A stretch of DNA of 64,000 nucleotides from Pseudarthrobacter oxydans (lineage in GTDB: Bacteria > Actinomycetota > Actinomycetes > Actinomycetales > Micrococcaceae): contig NZ_JABTYH010000002.1 of the NCBI RefSeq assembly GCF_013314975.1, positions 186,001-250,000 of the forward strand, given 5' to 3'. The notes below the pieces were generated by a model. The model searched no databases, was not told the DNA's origin, and saw nothing but the letters and a program-made list of their open reading frames with translations. Below, in pieces: positions 26,309 to 35,793 of this stretch. The position numbers were made by a program, and so were the translations under genes. Positions within the stretch are counted from its first letter, which is position 1. Each line of letters begins with the position of its first letter.

Positions 26309-28122
26309 TGCCCGGCGGAACGGCTTTTGTGAAAGTCACCGTCTCACGGGTCCTCGCCCTGGTGGCCCTGGTGGTGCTGATCGGCATGATGCCGTGGCTC
26401 TCGGGCCGCGGCGCCGAGTACACGATCCTCCGGGCACGGTACTCGGACCGGGAGCCAACTCCCGAGGCGCTGGCCGCGGTCCGGGCGGAACTCGGACTGG
26501 AGCAGGGGCCACTCCCCCTCTTCCTGTCCTGGATCCGCGGCGTGTTCGCCGGAGACCTGGGCACGTCCTGGATCAGCAACACGCCGGTGGCGCCCGGCAT
26601 CGCGTCCGCCCTCAGTGTCTCCGTGACCCTGATGGCCTTTGCCCTTGCCGCGGCCGCCATCATCGCCCTGCTCCTCTGCACACCAGCGGTCATGGACGGG
26701 CTGCGGCAAAGGAGGAGGCCGGCGTCGGGAGCCCTGTCCGCAGCCCTCACCTCCCTGCCGGAGTTCCTGCTGGCCGCCATGCTGCTGGTGGCCGGTGCCA
26801 TCTGGCTCCGGTGGTTCCCGCCCTTCGGATGGAAGGGGCCGGAGTATGCGGTGCTTCCGGCACTGTCGCTGGGCATTCCTGCAGGCGGGCTGATCGGGCT
26901 CCTGGCCTCAGACGCCATCCGTGCTGGGTTCGCCGAACAGTGGGTGGCCACCTGGCGGATGTCCGGGGCCGGGCCTGTCCGGCTGACCGCCGCGGTGCTC
27001 CGCCGAGCAATGCCGGCAGTGCTGCCGCAAATCGGGCTGGTCCTGATTGGACTGACCGGCGGTGCAGTAGCTGTGGAAAAGGTCTACGCCATCCCGGGGC
27101 TCGGCCGGGCGCTGCTCGGAGCCGCCAGCGCGCAGGACATCCCCACGCTCCAGGCGGGCATGCTGGCGCTCATGGGCCTCGCCCTGCTGGTGGGAACGCT
27201 GACGACGGCGGCGCGGTACCTGCTGATCGGGCCCGCGGTCCGCTTCGGTACGCTTCCGCTCGCGGAACCTCCGCGGCCGGGGAACCGCCGCCAGCTGGCC
27301 CTGCCTGCGGCGGCCGGCGTCGCCCTGCTCCTGATTGTTGTGGCCGGGCTGCTGCGCGATCCCTTCACCTCGGACCATGCCAGGCTTGCGGCCCCCGGCT
27401 GGCCGCTTCCGTTCGGTGCCGATGCCAGTGGACGCGACCTGCTGGCCCGCGTGGGGCACGGCGCCGTGGGGACGCTGGGTATGGCGCTGGTGGTGGTGCT
27501 GGCCTGCCTGGCCGTGGGAATCGCCGTCGGGCTCTTTCCACTGGCGGCGGCCGGGCCCGTGGAGGTGGCCAACGCGGCGCCGCCCATCCTCGCCGGCCTG
27601 GTGGTGGCGGCGCTCATCGGCCCCTCGGCACACGGCGCTGCCGTGGCGGTGGCCGCCGTCAGCTGGGCACCCCTGGCCGCACACACAGCGGCCCTGGCCC
27701 AGGAGGCGCGCGCCCAGGCCTACGTGCAAATCCTTCCGGTGCTGGGAGTGGGCAGGGCGCGGATCATGTTCCGGTACGTCCTCCCGGCGGTGGCATGGCC
27801 GCTGCTGCGCCACGCGATGCTCCGGCTGCCGGGGATTGCCCTTGCGCTGGCGGCCCTAGGTTTCCTGGGACTGGGCCCGCAGCAGCCCACGCCGGAGTGG
27901 GGACTCATCCTGGCCGAGGGCATTGGCTACGTTGAACGTGCGCCCTGGGCGGTGCTGGCACCCGCGTCCGCGCTGGTCCTGGCGTCGGTGGTGGCGGTGG
28001 GGCTGGCTGGAGCCGGACACGGGGCCAGGGTGTCCACCGGGAACACTGCAGGAGGCGTCACACTGCCCGGGACAGATCCGGTGCAGGCGCCGGAGCACGT
28101 GGGGACGCCAGGGGCGCGGTAG
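26308..28122 (+). CDS. fused ABC permease (DppB-DppC type)
   Basis: A 604-residue protein combining both permease subunits that are normally separate. Residues ~1-310 match the DppB/NikB half, including VEKVYAIPGLGRALLGAA. Residues ~320-590 match the DppC/NikC half, with GADASGRDLLARV and the conserved FLGLGPQQPTPEWGLIL end. About 12 TM helices are expected. There is no stop or frameshift between the halves, so it is a genuine fusion. It overlaps the lipoprotein gene by one base (TGATG). Confidence 0.9.
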   Translation: MPGGTAFVKVTVSRVLALVALVVLIGMMPWLSGRGAEYTILRARYSDREPTPEALAAVRAELGLEQGPLPLFLSWIRGVFAGDLGTSWISNTPVAPGIASALSVSVTLMAFALAAAAIIALLLCTPAVMDGLRQRRRPASGALSAALTSLPEFLLAAMLLVAGAIWLRWFPPFGWKGPEYAVLPALSLGIPAGGLIGLLASDAIRAGFAEQWVATWRMSGAGPVRLTAAVLRRAMPAVLPQIGLVLIGLTGGAVAVEKVYAIPGLGRALLGAASAQDIPTLQAGMLALMGLALLVGTLTTAARYLLIGPAVRFGTLPLAEPPRPGNRRQLALPAAAGVALLLIVVAGLLRDPFTSDHARLAAPGWPLPFGADASGRDLLARVGHGAVGTLGMALVVVLACLAVGIAVGLFPLAAAGPVEVANAAPPILAGLVVAALIGPSAHGAAVAVAAVSWAPLAAHTAALAQEARAQAYVQILPVLGVGRARIMFRYVLPAVAWPLLRHAMLRLPGIALALAALGFLGLGPQQPTPEWGLILAEGIGYVERAPWAVLAPASALVLASVVAVGLAGAGHGARVSTGNTAGGVTLPGTDPVQAPEHVGTPGAR

Positions 28123-28141
28123 GCCCCCGGGGCAACAGAAA

Positions 28142-28179
28142 GCCCGCTGCCTGCGCCGTTTCCGGTGCGGGCAGCGGGC
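28142..28179 (+). terminator. hairpin 3' of the transport cassette
   Basis: A 16-bp stem with two G-U type pairs (28142-28157 with 28164-28179) and a 6-base loop lies 19 bases after the permease stop. No strong T run follows. The spacer up to DUF3073 also holds a perfect 14-base palindrome (GGTCCAGCTGGACC, 28204-28217). Confidence 0.7.
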
Positions 28180-28331
28180 CTAATAACTGAAGTCAGCCCC
28201 TGCGGTCCAGCTGGACCGGGGGCCGAAAAGAAGCGCTGCACTGGTCCAAAGACCAGGATCCATGTACTGGGTCCACTGGTGCTGCGGCGTCACCAGGGCT
28301 GCGCCTTTACGGCAGCAGCACCTTGCGACAA

Positions 28332-28565
28332 CTAGCCGATCCGACGGGTGTCTACCTCGTCGTCGTCTTCTTCCAAATCATCCGCGTACTTATCCACATA
28401 AGCCGAATAGTCAGGTTCGACTGGCTCATTCGCATAATGGCTCGTGGCACGACTGCCCGGACCCGTCAGCTCACGCTGAAGTGCCGAATAGTCAGTGTTC
28501 GGGGAGTAGTACTTGATATCCCGAGCCTGCTTGGTAGCTTTTGCCTTTTGACGGCCGCGCCCCAT
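28332..28565 (-). CDS. DUF3073 family protein
   Basis: A 77-residue protein starting MGRGRQKAKATKQARDIKYY, the DUF3073 signature, with a very acidic C-terminus (DDLEEDDDEVDTRRIG). Start ATG 28565 has AAGGGGG upstream; a longer 90-residue reading is less likely. Its function is unknown. DUF3073 genes usually lie next to purM in Actinobacteria. Here the two are 7 kb apart, separated by the transport cassette. Confidence 0.9.
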   Translation of the reverse strand: MGRGRQKAKATKQARDIKYYSPNTDYSALQRELTGPGSRATSHYANEPVEPDYSAYVDKYADDLEEDDDEVDTRRIG

Positions 28566-28733
28566 GGCGTGACCCCCTTTTGTACTTGGACCGGAGGTGG
28601 TCACCTTGGCGTAGGTGAGGCCCCGGAATGTTTGGTCAATTTGTCGTACACCTAGATTACATGCTTTCGACTGCCCCCGCTTGCCACGCGCGGCGCCCTG
28701 GGGTGGCCTAGGTTACCATCAGGGCTCCAAACC

Positions 28734-28752
28734 GCGGGTTTCCCGCTTTTTT
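28734..28752 (+). terminator. short terminator-like hairpin upstream of the septum-formation gene
   Basis: GCGGG-TTT-CCCGC is followed by six T residues. No plus-strand gene ends nearby, since DUF3073 is divergent. It may be an attenuator in the leader of the next gene or the end of a small RNA. Confidence 0.45.
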
Positions 28753-28837
28753 CTTCGGTAGAGTCGCTAAAACATCTGTTGATATCCGGGCAGCGGGCCG
28801 GCCCGCCGCTGCGCAGAGCACCAGGAGGATGCACCAC

Positions 28838-29503
28838 GTGAATCACCAGGACGTCCCGCCCAAGCCGGCCTCGCCACCCACGGCGGGCCTGCCGCGCGTA
28901 CCTGCACCAGCAGCCGAACCTGTCCTGCACCCCCGTATGCAACCGGAGGACCCAACGGCGGCGCCTTCCGGGAGGGTCAACGGGCGGACGCTGTGGATTG
29001 CAGTCTTCGTTGTTGTGCTGCTGGCGGTCGTCGGTTCCCTGGTGTGGCTTGCCCTGTGGCTGAACTCAAACCAGGAGCCGGGCGCTTCCGGAAGTGCTGC
29101 TGAGGGGGTGCTGGAAACCAGGGTGGCGCCTCCCGCCACGGCGCTGCCACTGCCCCGCGAGGGGGTGGCGCCCGCCGACTTCGCGCTGGGCGACTGCTTC
29201 AAGGATTTCGACCCCGAGGCACTGGCGTCCACCGTGGTGGCGTGCGATACCGGGCACTCGGCCCAGCTCGTGGCGTTGTTTCGGTACCCGGAGGGTGACT
29301 CCTATCCCGGTGCCGAGGCACTGAAGGCCAAGGCGCTGGAAGCATGCCAGGCCGCCCGGCTTGGCCCGGCCGCCAACGACTACGACCTCAACTACGAGCG
29401 CAGCTTCCCGAGCACCACCAGCTGGGAATCCGGTGATCGCAGGGTGGATTGTTACGTGACAACCCCCGGCGGAAACGTGATCAACGCAAGCGTGCTGCCC
29501 TAG
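28838..29503 (+). CDS. septum-formation-like membrane protein
   Basis: A 221-residue protein. A Pro-rich cytoplasmic N-terminus (~45 residues) is followed by one TM helix (LWIAVFVVVLLAVVGSLVWL) and an extracytoplasmic domain with GDCFKDF, VACDTGHSAQLVALF and RRVDCYV, matching the septum-formation (PF13845-like) pattern with conserved cysteines. AGGAGG at 28823-28828 abuts an ATG at 28829, so the GTG at 28838 is the more likely start. It is convergent with clpB. Confidence 0.75.
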   Translation: MNHQDVPPKPASPPTAGLPRVPAPAAEPVLHPRMQPEDPTAAPSGRVNGRTLWIAVFVVVLLAVVGSLVWLALWLNSNQEPGASGSAAEGVLETRVAPPATALPLPREGVAPADFALGDCFKDFDPEALASTVVACDTGHSAQLVALFRYPEGDSYPGAEALKAKALEACQAARLGPAANDYDLNYERSFPSTTSWESGDRRVDCYVTTPGGNVINASVLP

Positions 29504-29551
29504 CGGCCACCCCGCCAGGGCAGCACCCTGCCTGCTGTTTTCCGGCCGCCC

Positions 29552-32197
29552 CTAGTCCTTCCGGCGGACCGAGAGTCCGCTGCTGCGGCCCTCCGCCGCC
29601 GGGAGGTCGGTCCCGGCCGCGGTGAGTTCTCCCACGTCCGCGGCCGTGTCCACCAACACCGTGTCGCCGTCGCTGATATCGCCGGCCAGGATGGCTTTCG
29701 CCAGGCGGTCGCCGATCTCGCGCTGCACCAGCCGGCGCAGGGGCCGGGCACCGTAGGCGGGATCGAACCCGGACAGGGCCAGCCAGGCCCGCGCACCTTC
29801 GGTTACCTCGAGCGTCAGGCGGCGGTCGTGGAGCCGGCGGCCCAGCTCGTCCACGTGCAGTTCCACGATGTGCGCCAGCTCTTCAACGGTGAGGGCATCG
29901 AACAGCACCACCTCATCCAGCCGGTTCAGGAACTCAGGCTTGAAGGATGCGTTGACGGCGGCCATCACGGCGTTCCGCTTGGCGTCCGGATCCAGGGTCT
30001 GGTCCACCAGGAACTGGCTGCCCAGGTTGGAGGTCAGCACCAGGATCACGTTGCGGAAGTCCACGGTGCGGCCCTGCCCGTCGGTGAGCCGGCCGTCGTC
30101 GAGCACCTGCAGGAGGATGTCGAAGACCTCGGGGTGGGCTTTCTCCACCTCGTCCAGCAACACAACTGAGTACGGGCGGCGGCGGACGGCTTCGGTGAGC
30201 TGGCCGCCTTCCTCGTAGCCCACGTACCCCGGAGGCGCACCCACCAGCCGGGCCACGGAGTGCTTCTCCCCGTACTCGGACATGTCGATGCGCACCATGG
30301 CGCGTTCGTCGTCGAACAGGAAGTCCGCCAGCGCCTTGGCCAGCTCCGTCTTTCCGACGCCCGTGGGCCCCAGGAAGAGGAACGAACCGGTGGGGCGGTT
30401 GGGGTCGCTGATGCCGGCCCGCGCGCGCCGGACGGCGTCGGACACCGCAGTGACGGCCTTCGTCTGGCCGATCAGCCGCTTGCCCAGTTCCTCCTCCATA
30501 TGGAGCAGCTTCTGGCTCTCGCCCTGCAGCATGCGCCCGGCCGGGATGCCGGTCCAGGCGGAGATGACCTCGGCGATGTCGTCGGCGGTCACCTGCTCGG
30601 CAACCATCTGCGTGGATTTGTCCACGACGGCGGCCTCGGCTTCCGCGGCAGCGTTCAGCTCGCGTTCAAGGGCGGGAATCTCGCCGTAGAGGATGCGGGA
30701 GGCCGTTTCCAGGTCACCTTCGCGGGCGGCCTTCTCGTAGGCGCTGCGCAGTTCATCCAGCTTTGCCTTGAGGTCGCCCACCCGGTTGAGGCCGGCTTTT
30801 TCGGCTTCCCAGCGCGCTTTAAGGGCGTTCAGCTCCTCTTCCTTGTCCGCCTTGTCCGCCCGGAGTGCGGCCAGCCGCTCAACGGAGGCGGCGTCCTTTT
30901 CGTCCTGGAGGGCCAGCTCCTCCATGGTGAGCCGGTCCACCAGCCGCTGCAGCTGGTCAATTTCCTCGGGCGCCGAGTCGATCTCCATGCGGAGCCTTGA
31001 CGCGGCCTCGTCCACCAGGTCGATCGCCTTGTCCGGCAGCTGCCGGCCCGAAATGTAGCGGTTGGAGAGCGTGGCGGCAGCCACCAGCGCGGCATCCGCG
31101 ATGGTCACCTTGTGGTGCGCCTCGTAGCGCTCCTTCAGGCCGCGGAGGATGCCGATGGTGTCCTCCACGCTCGGCTCGCCCACGTACACCTGCTGGAACC
31201 TGCGCTCCAGCGCCGGGTCCTTTTCGATGTTCTCCCGGTACTCGTCCAGGGTGGTGGCACCGATCAGCCGCAGTTCGCCGCGGGCCAGCATGGGCTTGAG
31301 CATGTTGCCGGCATCCATGGATGAGTCGCCGGTGGCGCCGGCGCCCACCACGGTGTGGATCTCGTCAATGAACGTGACGATCTGGCCCTCGGAGTTCTTG
31401 ATTTCCTCCAGGACGGCCTTGAGCCGCTCCTCGAACTCGCCGCGGTACTTGGCGCCCGCCACCATGGACGCCAGGTCCAGGGCGATGAGGGTCTTGCCGC
31501 GCAGGCTTTCCGGCACGTCCCCGGCGACGATGCGCTGGGCCAGGCCCTCCACCACGGCGGTCTTGCCGACGCCGGGCTCACCGATGATCACGGGGTTGTT
31601 CTTGGTGCGGCGGCTCAGGACCTGGACGATCCTGCGGATTTCGGCGTCCCGGCCGATCACGGGATCAAGCTTGCCGGAGCGGGCCATGGCGGTCAGGTCC
31701 GTGCCGAACTTTTCCAAGGACTGGAAGGTGTTCTCCGGATCCGGGCTGGTGACCTTCCCGTCGCCGCGGACACCCGGCAGGGCGGCGAGCAGCGCTTCGT
31801 GGGAGGCACCGGCGTCGCGCAGCAGGCGCGCCGCGGCGTCGTTGCCGGCCGAGAGTCCCAGGAGGAGGACCTCGGTGGAGACGAAGGTATCGCCGAGCCG
31901 GTCCGCTTCCTCCTTGGCGTTCTGGATGGCCTGCAGCGCGGGGCGGGAGAGCTGCGCCTGCTGGCTGGATCCGCCGGAGGTGGCAGGGAGCGCCTTGATG
32001 GCGCTGCTCGCCTGGACACTGACGGAGTCCGGGTCCGCACCCGTGGCGCGGAGCAGCGCCACGGCGACGCCTTCGCGCTGGTCCATGAGCGCCTTGAGCA
32101 GGTGGGCCGGCTCAACCTGGGGATTTCCGGCCGTGGAGGCGTTCATGGCCGCAGCCGAGAGAGCCTCCTGGCTCTTGGTGGTGAATTTGACGTCCAA
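29552..32197 (-). CDS. clpB: ATP-dependent chaperone ClpB
   Basis: An 881-residue disaggregase that works with DnaK. It has an N-terminal double Clp-N domain (~1-145), NBD1 with Walker A GEPGVGKT (206-213), the ClpB coiled-coil middle domain (~400-520), then NBD2 with GPTGVGKT and a C-terminal D2 small domain. The middle domain distinguishes it from ClpA/ClpC. GGAAGGAGC precedes the ATG. A HAIR-type inverted repeat lies 33-53 bases upstream, so HspR-type heat-shock control is likely. Confidence 0.96.
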   Translation of the reverse strand: MDVKFTTKSQEALSAAAMNASTAGNPQVEPAHLLKALMDQREGVAVALLRATGADPDSVSVQASSAIKALPATSGGSSQQAQLSRPALQAIQNAKEEADRLGDTFVSTEVLLLGLSAGNDAAARLLRDAGASHEALLAALPGVRGDGKVTSPDPENTFQSLEKFGTDLTAMARSGKLDPVIGRDAEIRRIVQVLSRRTKNNPVIIGEPGVGKTAVVEGLAQRIVAGDVPESLRGKTLIALDLASMVAGAKYRGEFEERLKAVLEEIKNSEGQIVTFIDEIHTVVGAGATGDSSMDAGNMLKPMLARGELRLIGATTLDEYRENIEKDPALERRFQQVYVGEPSVEDTIGILRGLKERYEAHHKVTIADAALVAAATLSNRYISGRQLPDKAIDLVDEAASRLRMEIDSAPEEIDQLQRLVDRLTMEELALQDEKDAASVERLAALRADKADKEEELNALKARWEAEKAGLNRVGDLKAKLDELRSAYEKAAREGDLETASRILYGEIPALERELNAAAEAEAAVVDKSTQMVAEQVTADDIAEVISAWTGIPAGRMLQGESQKLLHMEEELGKRLIGQTKAVTAVSDAVRRARAGISDPNRPTGSFLFLGPTGVGKTELAKALADFLFDDERAMVRIDMSEYGEKHSVARLVGAPPGYVGYEEGGQLTEAVRRRPYSVVLLDEVEKAHPEVFDILLQVLDDGRLTDGQGRTVDFRNVILVLTSNLGSQFLVDQTLDPDAKRNAVMAAVNASFKPEFLNRLDEVVLFDALTVEELAHIVELHVDELGRRLHDRRLTLEVTEGARAWLALSGFDPAYGARPLRRLVQREIGDRLAKAILAGDISDGDTVLVDTAADVGELTAAGTDLPAAEGRSSGLSVRRKD

Positions 32198-32229
32198 AGA
32201 GAGCTCCTTCCGGGGGCAGTTTTTATTAA

Positions 32230-32250
32230 CTTGAGTCTACTACGCTCAAC
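32230..32250 (-). promoter_or_regulatory. HAIR (HspR) operator at the clpB promoter
   Basis: Plus strand CTTGAGT-N7-GCTCAAC is a close match to the actinobacterial HAIR consensus CTTGAGT-N7-ACTCAAG. On the minus strand it overlaps a possible promoter (TTGAGC, 17 bases, ATAAAA), so a bound HspR would block clpB transcription. Confidence 0.75.
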
Positions 32251-32401
32251 TTTGGTTTGGTGCCGTTCCTGACAACTGTTTGCCTACAGCGAAACAGCTC
32301 TACGCGGCCGGTGACAGGGGCGACAGACCCTATTTCAGCGGGCGGGTGCTTCGCCCCGCAGCGGACAGTCCCGCTGCAGGACATCCCCGCAGCTGATAGC
32401 C

Positions 32402-33448
32402 CTACAGCGGGTAGACGGACACTGCTGCGGCCTTGACCACAAGGTGCACCGTCATCCCCGGGACCAGCCCGAGGTCCGCCAGGGCGGCCGGGGTGATGTC
32501 AGCCGCCAGCCCGCCGCCCCGCACGCGGATCTGGTCCCCATGAGGTTCCAGGTCCGTAATGGCCACCGCGAAGGAGTTCCGGGGGCTGCCGTGCGCGTCG
32601 GTGAGGAATACAGAAACGGCCGACGGCGGGAACACGGCCACCGCGGGACGGCCGGCGGGGACGGGGTCCTCGCTGTGGCCGGCAATATGCCCGCGGGCGG
32701 CCAGGATGCCGTCCCCGGCGGAGGTTCCCACTACAAAATTCAGTCCCGCCAGCCCGGCGGCGAACGCGCTGCGCGGCTTGTGCAGGACCTCCCGGGTGGG
32801 GCCTTCCTCCGCAATCCGGCCGTTCTCCAGGATGACCACCCTGTCGGCGAGCATCAGGGCGTCCAGGACGTCATGCGTGATGATGATGGCCGGCCGGTCC
32901 GCGAGGACGCGCTTGAGCAGGCGCCGGAGCAGCGGGGCGGAATGGATGTCCAGGGCCGCCATCGGTTCGTCGAGGAGGAGGAGTCCTGGATCCGCGGCGA
33001 GAGCCCGGGCCACCGCCACACGCTGCGCCTGCCCGCCGGACAGTTCGGCAGGACGGCGGCCCGCAAGGTCCCCGGCTTCAACATCGTCCAGCCAGCGCAC
33101 AGCCTGCTCCATTGCCTGGCGCCTCGGAGTCCCCGCGCTCCGCGGCCCGAATGCCACGTTGTCAGCCGCGGTGAGATGCGGAAAGAGCAGCGGCTCCTGG
33201 GCCAGCAGCGCCGTCCCGCGGTGGTGGGGGGCGGTCCACCGCCTCTGCCCTTCCCCCAGGTGGAACAGGGTCCGGCCGTTCAGCTCGGCCCGCCCCCCGT
33301 CCGGCCGCACAAGCCCGGCGATGACCGAGAGCAGGGTGGACTTGCCGGCGCCGTTGGGACCCATCACGGCCACAGTTTCCGTGGGGCCCAGCGACAGGGC
33401 AACGTCGAAACCGCGCTCCGCCACGGCTGCCTGGAACGAGAACGTCAC
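32402..33448 (-). CDS. modC: molybdate ABC transporter ATP-binding protein
   Basis: A 348-residue ModC-type ATPase. It has Walker [10 protein letters not shown] (30-38), Q-loop ([17 protein letters not shown]), signature LSGGQAQRV, Walker [13 protein letters not shown] and His in [10 protein letters not shown]-terminal TOBE/Mop domain (~270-348) binds molybdate. It overlaps modB by 4 bases and is the last gene of the mod operon. The spacer to clpB (32198-32401) holds a weak GC-rich hairpin near 32336-32363 and the clpB promoter. Confidence 0.92.
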   Translation of the reverse strand: MTFSFQAAVAERGFDVALSLGPTETVAVMGPNGAGKSTLLSVIAGLVRPDGGRAELNGRTLFHLGEGQRRWTAPHHRGTALLAQEPLLFPHLTAADNVAFGPRSAGTPRRQAMEQAVRWLDDVEAGDLAGRRPAELSGGQAQRVAVARALAADPGLLLLDEPMAALDIHSAPLLRRLLKRVLADRPAIIITHDVLDALMLADRVVILENGRIAEEGPTREVLHKPRSAFAAGLAGLNFVVGTSAGDGILAARGHIAGHSEDPVPAGRPAVAVFPPSAVSVFLTDAHGSPRNSFAVAITDLEPHGDQIRVRGGGLAADITPAALADLGLVPGMTVHLVVKAAAVSVYPL

Positions 33449-34326
33449 GCGAGGGCACCGCCCGCCCCGGCAGCCGTCGTCGGCCGTTCCCCCGAAGCCT
33501 GCTTCCCGGCTTTCCCATCCGGGCCCCTGCCGCCAGGGCGCCGGTAGGCGAGGGCCACCACCGCGACGGCCACGGCCACCAGCACCAGGGAAAGCGCGAC
33601 GGCGGCGTCCGGGTCGGTTTCGCGCTGCAGGTAGATTTCGAGCGGCAGCGTCCGGGTTACCCCCTGCAGGCTGCCGGCGAACGTGAGCGTGGCGCCGAAC
33701 TCCCCGAGGCTCCGGGCGAAGGAAAGGACCGCTCCGGATGCCAGCCCCGGCAAGGCCAGCGGGAGCGTGACGCGCCGGAAGACGGTTCCCGGCGTTGCCC
33801 CCAGCGTCGCGGCCACGGCCTCGTACCTCTGGCCGCCGGTCCGGAGGGCGCCTTCGAGGCTCACCACCAGGAACGGCAGGGCCACAAACGTCTGGGCCAG
33901 CACCACGGCGGTGGTGGAAAACGCGATCTGCAGCCCCAGCACCTCGATCGCCCCGCCCAGGAGCCCCTGCCGGCCGAACGTGTACAGGAGGGCGATGCCG
34001 CCCACCACCGGCGGCAGGACCAGGGGCAGCAGCACCAGCGAGCGCAGGAGCCCCAGCAGCGGAAACCTGCCCCGGGCCAGGACCACCGCAAGAGGCACCC
34101 CAAGCACGATGCAGAGGGCGGTGCTGGCCGCAGCCGTGCGCAGGCTCAGTCCCAGCGCCGCCAGGGCCGGCGCGGACGTGACCAGCGGGATGAAGTTGGC
34201 CCAGTTGACCCGCGCCACCATCGCAACGAGCGGAAGGACCACCACCAGGGCGGCCAGGACTGCGAGCCCATACAGCCAGCGGGGAACGCCGGTGTACGCC
34301 TGGCGGCCCGCGTGCCCGCCGGTCAC
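33445..34326 (-). CDS. modB: molybdate ABC transporter permease
   Basis: About 293 residues with five to six TM helices and the EAA-loop motif [21 protein letters not shown] typical of ModB. Start GTG 34326 avoids overlap with modA; a TTG at 34371 would extend it by 15 residues into modA. The C-terminal ~40 residues are a Gly/Ala-rich cytoplasmic tail. It overlaps modC by ATGA. Confidence 0.88.
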   Translation of the reverse strand: MTGGHAGRQAYTGVPRWLYGLAVLAALVVVLPLVAMVARVNWANFIPLVTSAPALAALGLSLRTAAASTALCIVLGVPLAVVLARGRFPLLGLLRSLVLLPLVLPPVVGGIALLYTFGRQGLLGGAIEVLGLQIAFSTTAVVLAQTFVALPFLVVSLEGALRTGGQRYEAVAATLGATPGTVFRRVTLPLALPGLASGAVLSFARSLGEFGATLTFAGSLQGVTRTLPLEIYLQRETDPDAAVALSLVLVAVAVAVVALAYRRPGGRGPDGKAGKQASGERPTTAAGAGGALA

Positions 34327-34351
34327 CTGGCGCCAGCCCTGTGGATGCGCA

Positions 34352-35134
34352 TCACGCCGGACCCGGTCCAAAGCCGGCCGCCGCCAGGACCTCCTGGCCT
34401 TCGGGGCCGGCCAGAAGGTCCAGGAACCTGCCGGCTGCGGTTTTATTGCGGCTGCCGGCCAGCACGGCGGCAGGGTACGGGTTCACTGCGGCGGCCGCCT
34501 CCGGGAAGGGGATGCCCTTCACCCGGGCGCCGGCTGACCGGACGTCCGTGACGTACACGAGCCCTGCGTCCGCTTCACCGGAGATGACTTTGCCCAGGAC
34601 GTCCGTCACGGAGTTTTCTTCGCTGACCGGGCTGAGCACGGTACCGGTACTGTCCGCCACCCTGGCGGCAGCCGCCCCGCAGGGCACTTGCGGGGCACAG
34701 GCCACGAGTTTGATACCGGCTTTGGCCAGGTCCGCGAAGGAGCGGATGCCTGCCGGGTTTCCTGGCGGGACTGCGATGGCCAGGGTGTTGGTGGCAAAGT
34801 TTCGCGGTCCGCCGTCCGCCAGGCCGGCCTCCTGCACCTTTGCCATGGTGCCGGAGTCCGCGGACGCGAACACGTCCGCGGGCGCTCCCTGGCTGAGCTG
34901 GGTGGCAAGGTCAGCTGATCCCGCGAAGCTGAGGGTGACGGTGGTGCCGGGGTTTTCCGCTTCGAAGCGTTCGGCGAGTTCGGTGAAGCTGCTTTTGAGG
35001 GAGGCTGCGGCGAACACGGTCAGTGTGCTGCTGCCACTGCCGGCGTCCGCGTCACCCTTGCCGGTGCACGCGGCCAGCATGGCGGTCATCAGAACCGCCA
35101 GCAGCAGCGCCGTCAGCTTCCGACTCCCCGTCAC
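34352..35134 (-). CDS. modA: molybdate-binding lipoprotein
   Basis: A 260-residue periplasmic-type binding protein. The signal peptide carries lipobox LAAC, and the mature domain starts [22 protein letters not shown], the ModA fold signature. GTG 35134 is chosen because it overlaps the preceding gene (GTGA) and begins the signal peptide. Later motifs [14 protein letters not shown] and AGLVYVTD fit the family. Confidence 0.92.
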   Translation of the reverse strand: MTGSRKLTALLLAVLMTAMLAACTGKGDADAGSGSSTLTVFAAASLKSSFTELAERFEAENPGTTVTLSFAGSADLATQLSQGAPADVFASADSGTMAKVQEAGLADGGPRNFATNTLAIAVPPGNPAGIRSFADLAKAGIKLVACAPQVPCGAAAARVADSTGTVLSPVSEENSVTDVLGKVISGEADAGLVYVTDVRSAGARVKGIPFPEAAAAVNPYPAAVLAGSRNKTAAGRFLDLLAGPEGQEVLAAAGFGPGPA

Positions 35135-35538
35135 AGCGCCTTGCCCCGGGGCGTTTCGATGATCACCGTGGTGGCTTTGACCACTGCGGTGGCCACGGAG
35201 CCGGGTTCCAGCCCCAGCTCCCGGACGGCTTCGCTGCTCATCAGCGACACCACACGGAACGGCCCGCACTGCAGTTCCACCTGCGCCATGACCTTGTCCG
35301 CGGTGATGTTGGTGACCAGGCCCACGAACCGGTTGCGGGCCGAGCTCCCCGTGCGGTGGGGATCGTCCGGAAGCTGGGCTAGCTTCTGCGCATGCAGGGC
35401 CAGCTCCAGCCCGTCGACTGCCAGCCGGCCGGCGTCGTCCTTCACCGGGGTGAGGCTCCCGTTCTCCGTCCAGCGCCGGACGGTATCGTCACTGACGCCG
35501 AGGAACCGGGCTGCCTCGGCCACACGGATAATGTTCAT
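35131..35538 (-). CDS. HTH-TOBE molybdate-responsive regulator
   Basis: A 135-residue protein. An N-terminal MerR/excisionase-type helix-turn-helix (VAEAARFLGVSDDTVRRWTENG, residues ~6-27) is followed by a Mop/TOBE molybdate-binding domain (~66-132, VGLVTNITADKVMAQVEL). It is the first gene of modABC and likely senses molybdate to control it. TAGACT lies six bases before the ATG (leaderless promoter). A dyad directly upstream of this -10 box is its candidate binding site. Confidence 0.88.
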   Translation of the reverse strand: MNIIRVAEAARFLGVSDDTVRRWTENGSLTPVKDDAGRLAVDGLELALHAQKLAQLPDDPHRTGSSARNRFVGLVTNITADKVMAQVELQCGPFRVVSLMSSEAVRELGLEPGSVATAVVKATTVIIETPRGKAL

Positions 35539-35550
35539 GCCGTCAGTCTA

Positions 35551-35566
35551 ATCCGCAGATACGGAT
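35551..35566 (-). promoter_or_regulatory. dyad operator at the mod promoter
   Basis: ATCCGCAGATACGGAT has perfect 5-base arms (ATCCG/CGGAT) and abuts the TAGACT -10 box (35545-35550) of the leaderless mod transcript. A bound dimer would cover the -10/-35 spacer. It is a candidate autoregulatory site for the HTH-TOBE protein. Confidence 0.45.
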
Positions 35567-35793
35567 GAAAGCGCCTCCTGCTGCCGCATTTCCGGCGCGG
35601 CTTGGGCGGCGGACGCCACTCCGGCGGGCGCCCGGAGTCTGCCTGGTTCCGGCCCGGCGTGCGCTCCTGCCCGGTTGCCTGCCCGGACACGCCGGAGCTG
35701 ACGGCGGGTCGGGGCGGAAACCGGCCGCCGCCACCACGTAACCGGGCGGGAGCGCACCCCCTCCGCGGGTTCGGGCCCAATTAGACTTCCCCC

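Noticed and set aside
21716..28122. Nickel-specific (Nik) or plain oligopeptide (Opp) transporter assignment
   Set aside because: Family level fits both, but the MFS neighbour and metalloregulator-like box do not allow a confident specific name, so no gene symbols were given.
34327..34371. TTG start for modB inside modA
   Set aside because: It would overlap modA by 20 bases without an SD; the GTG at 34326 starts just after the modA stop.
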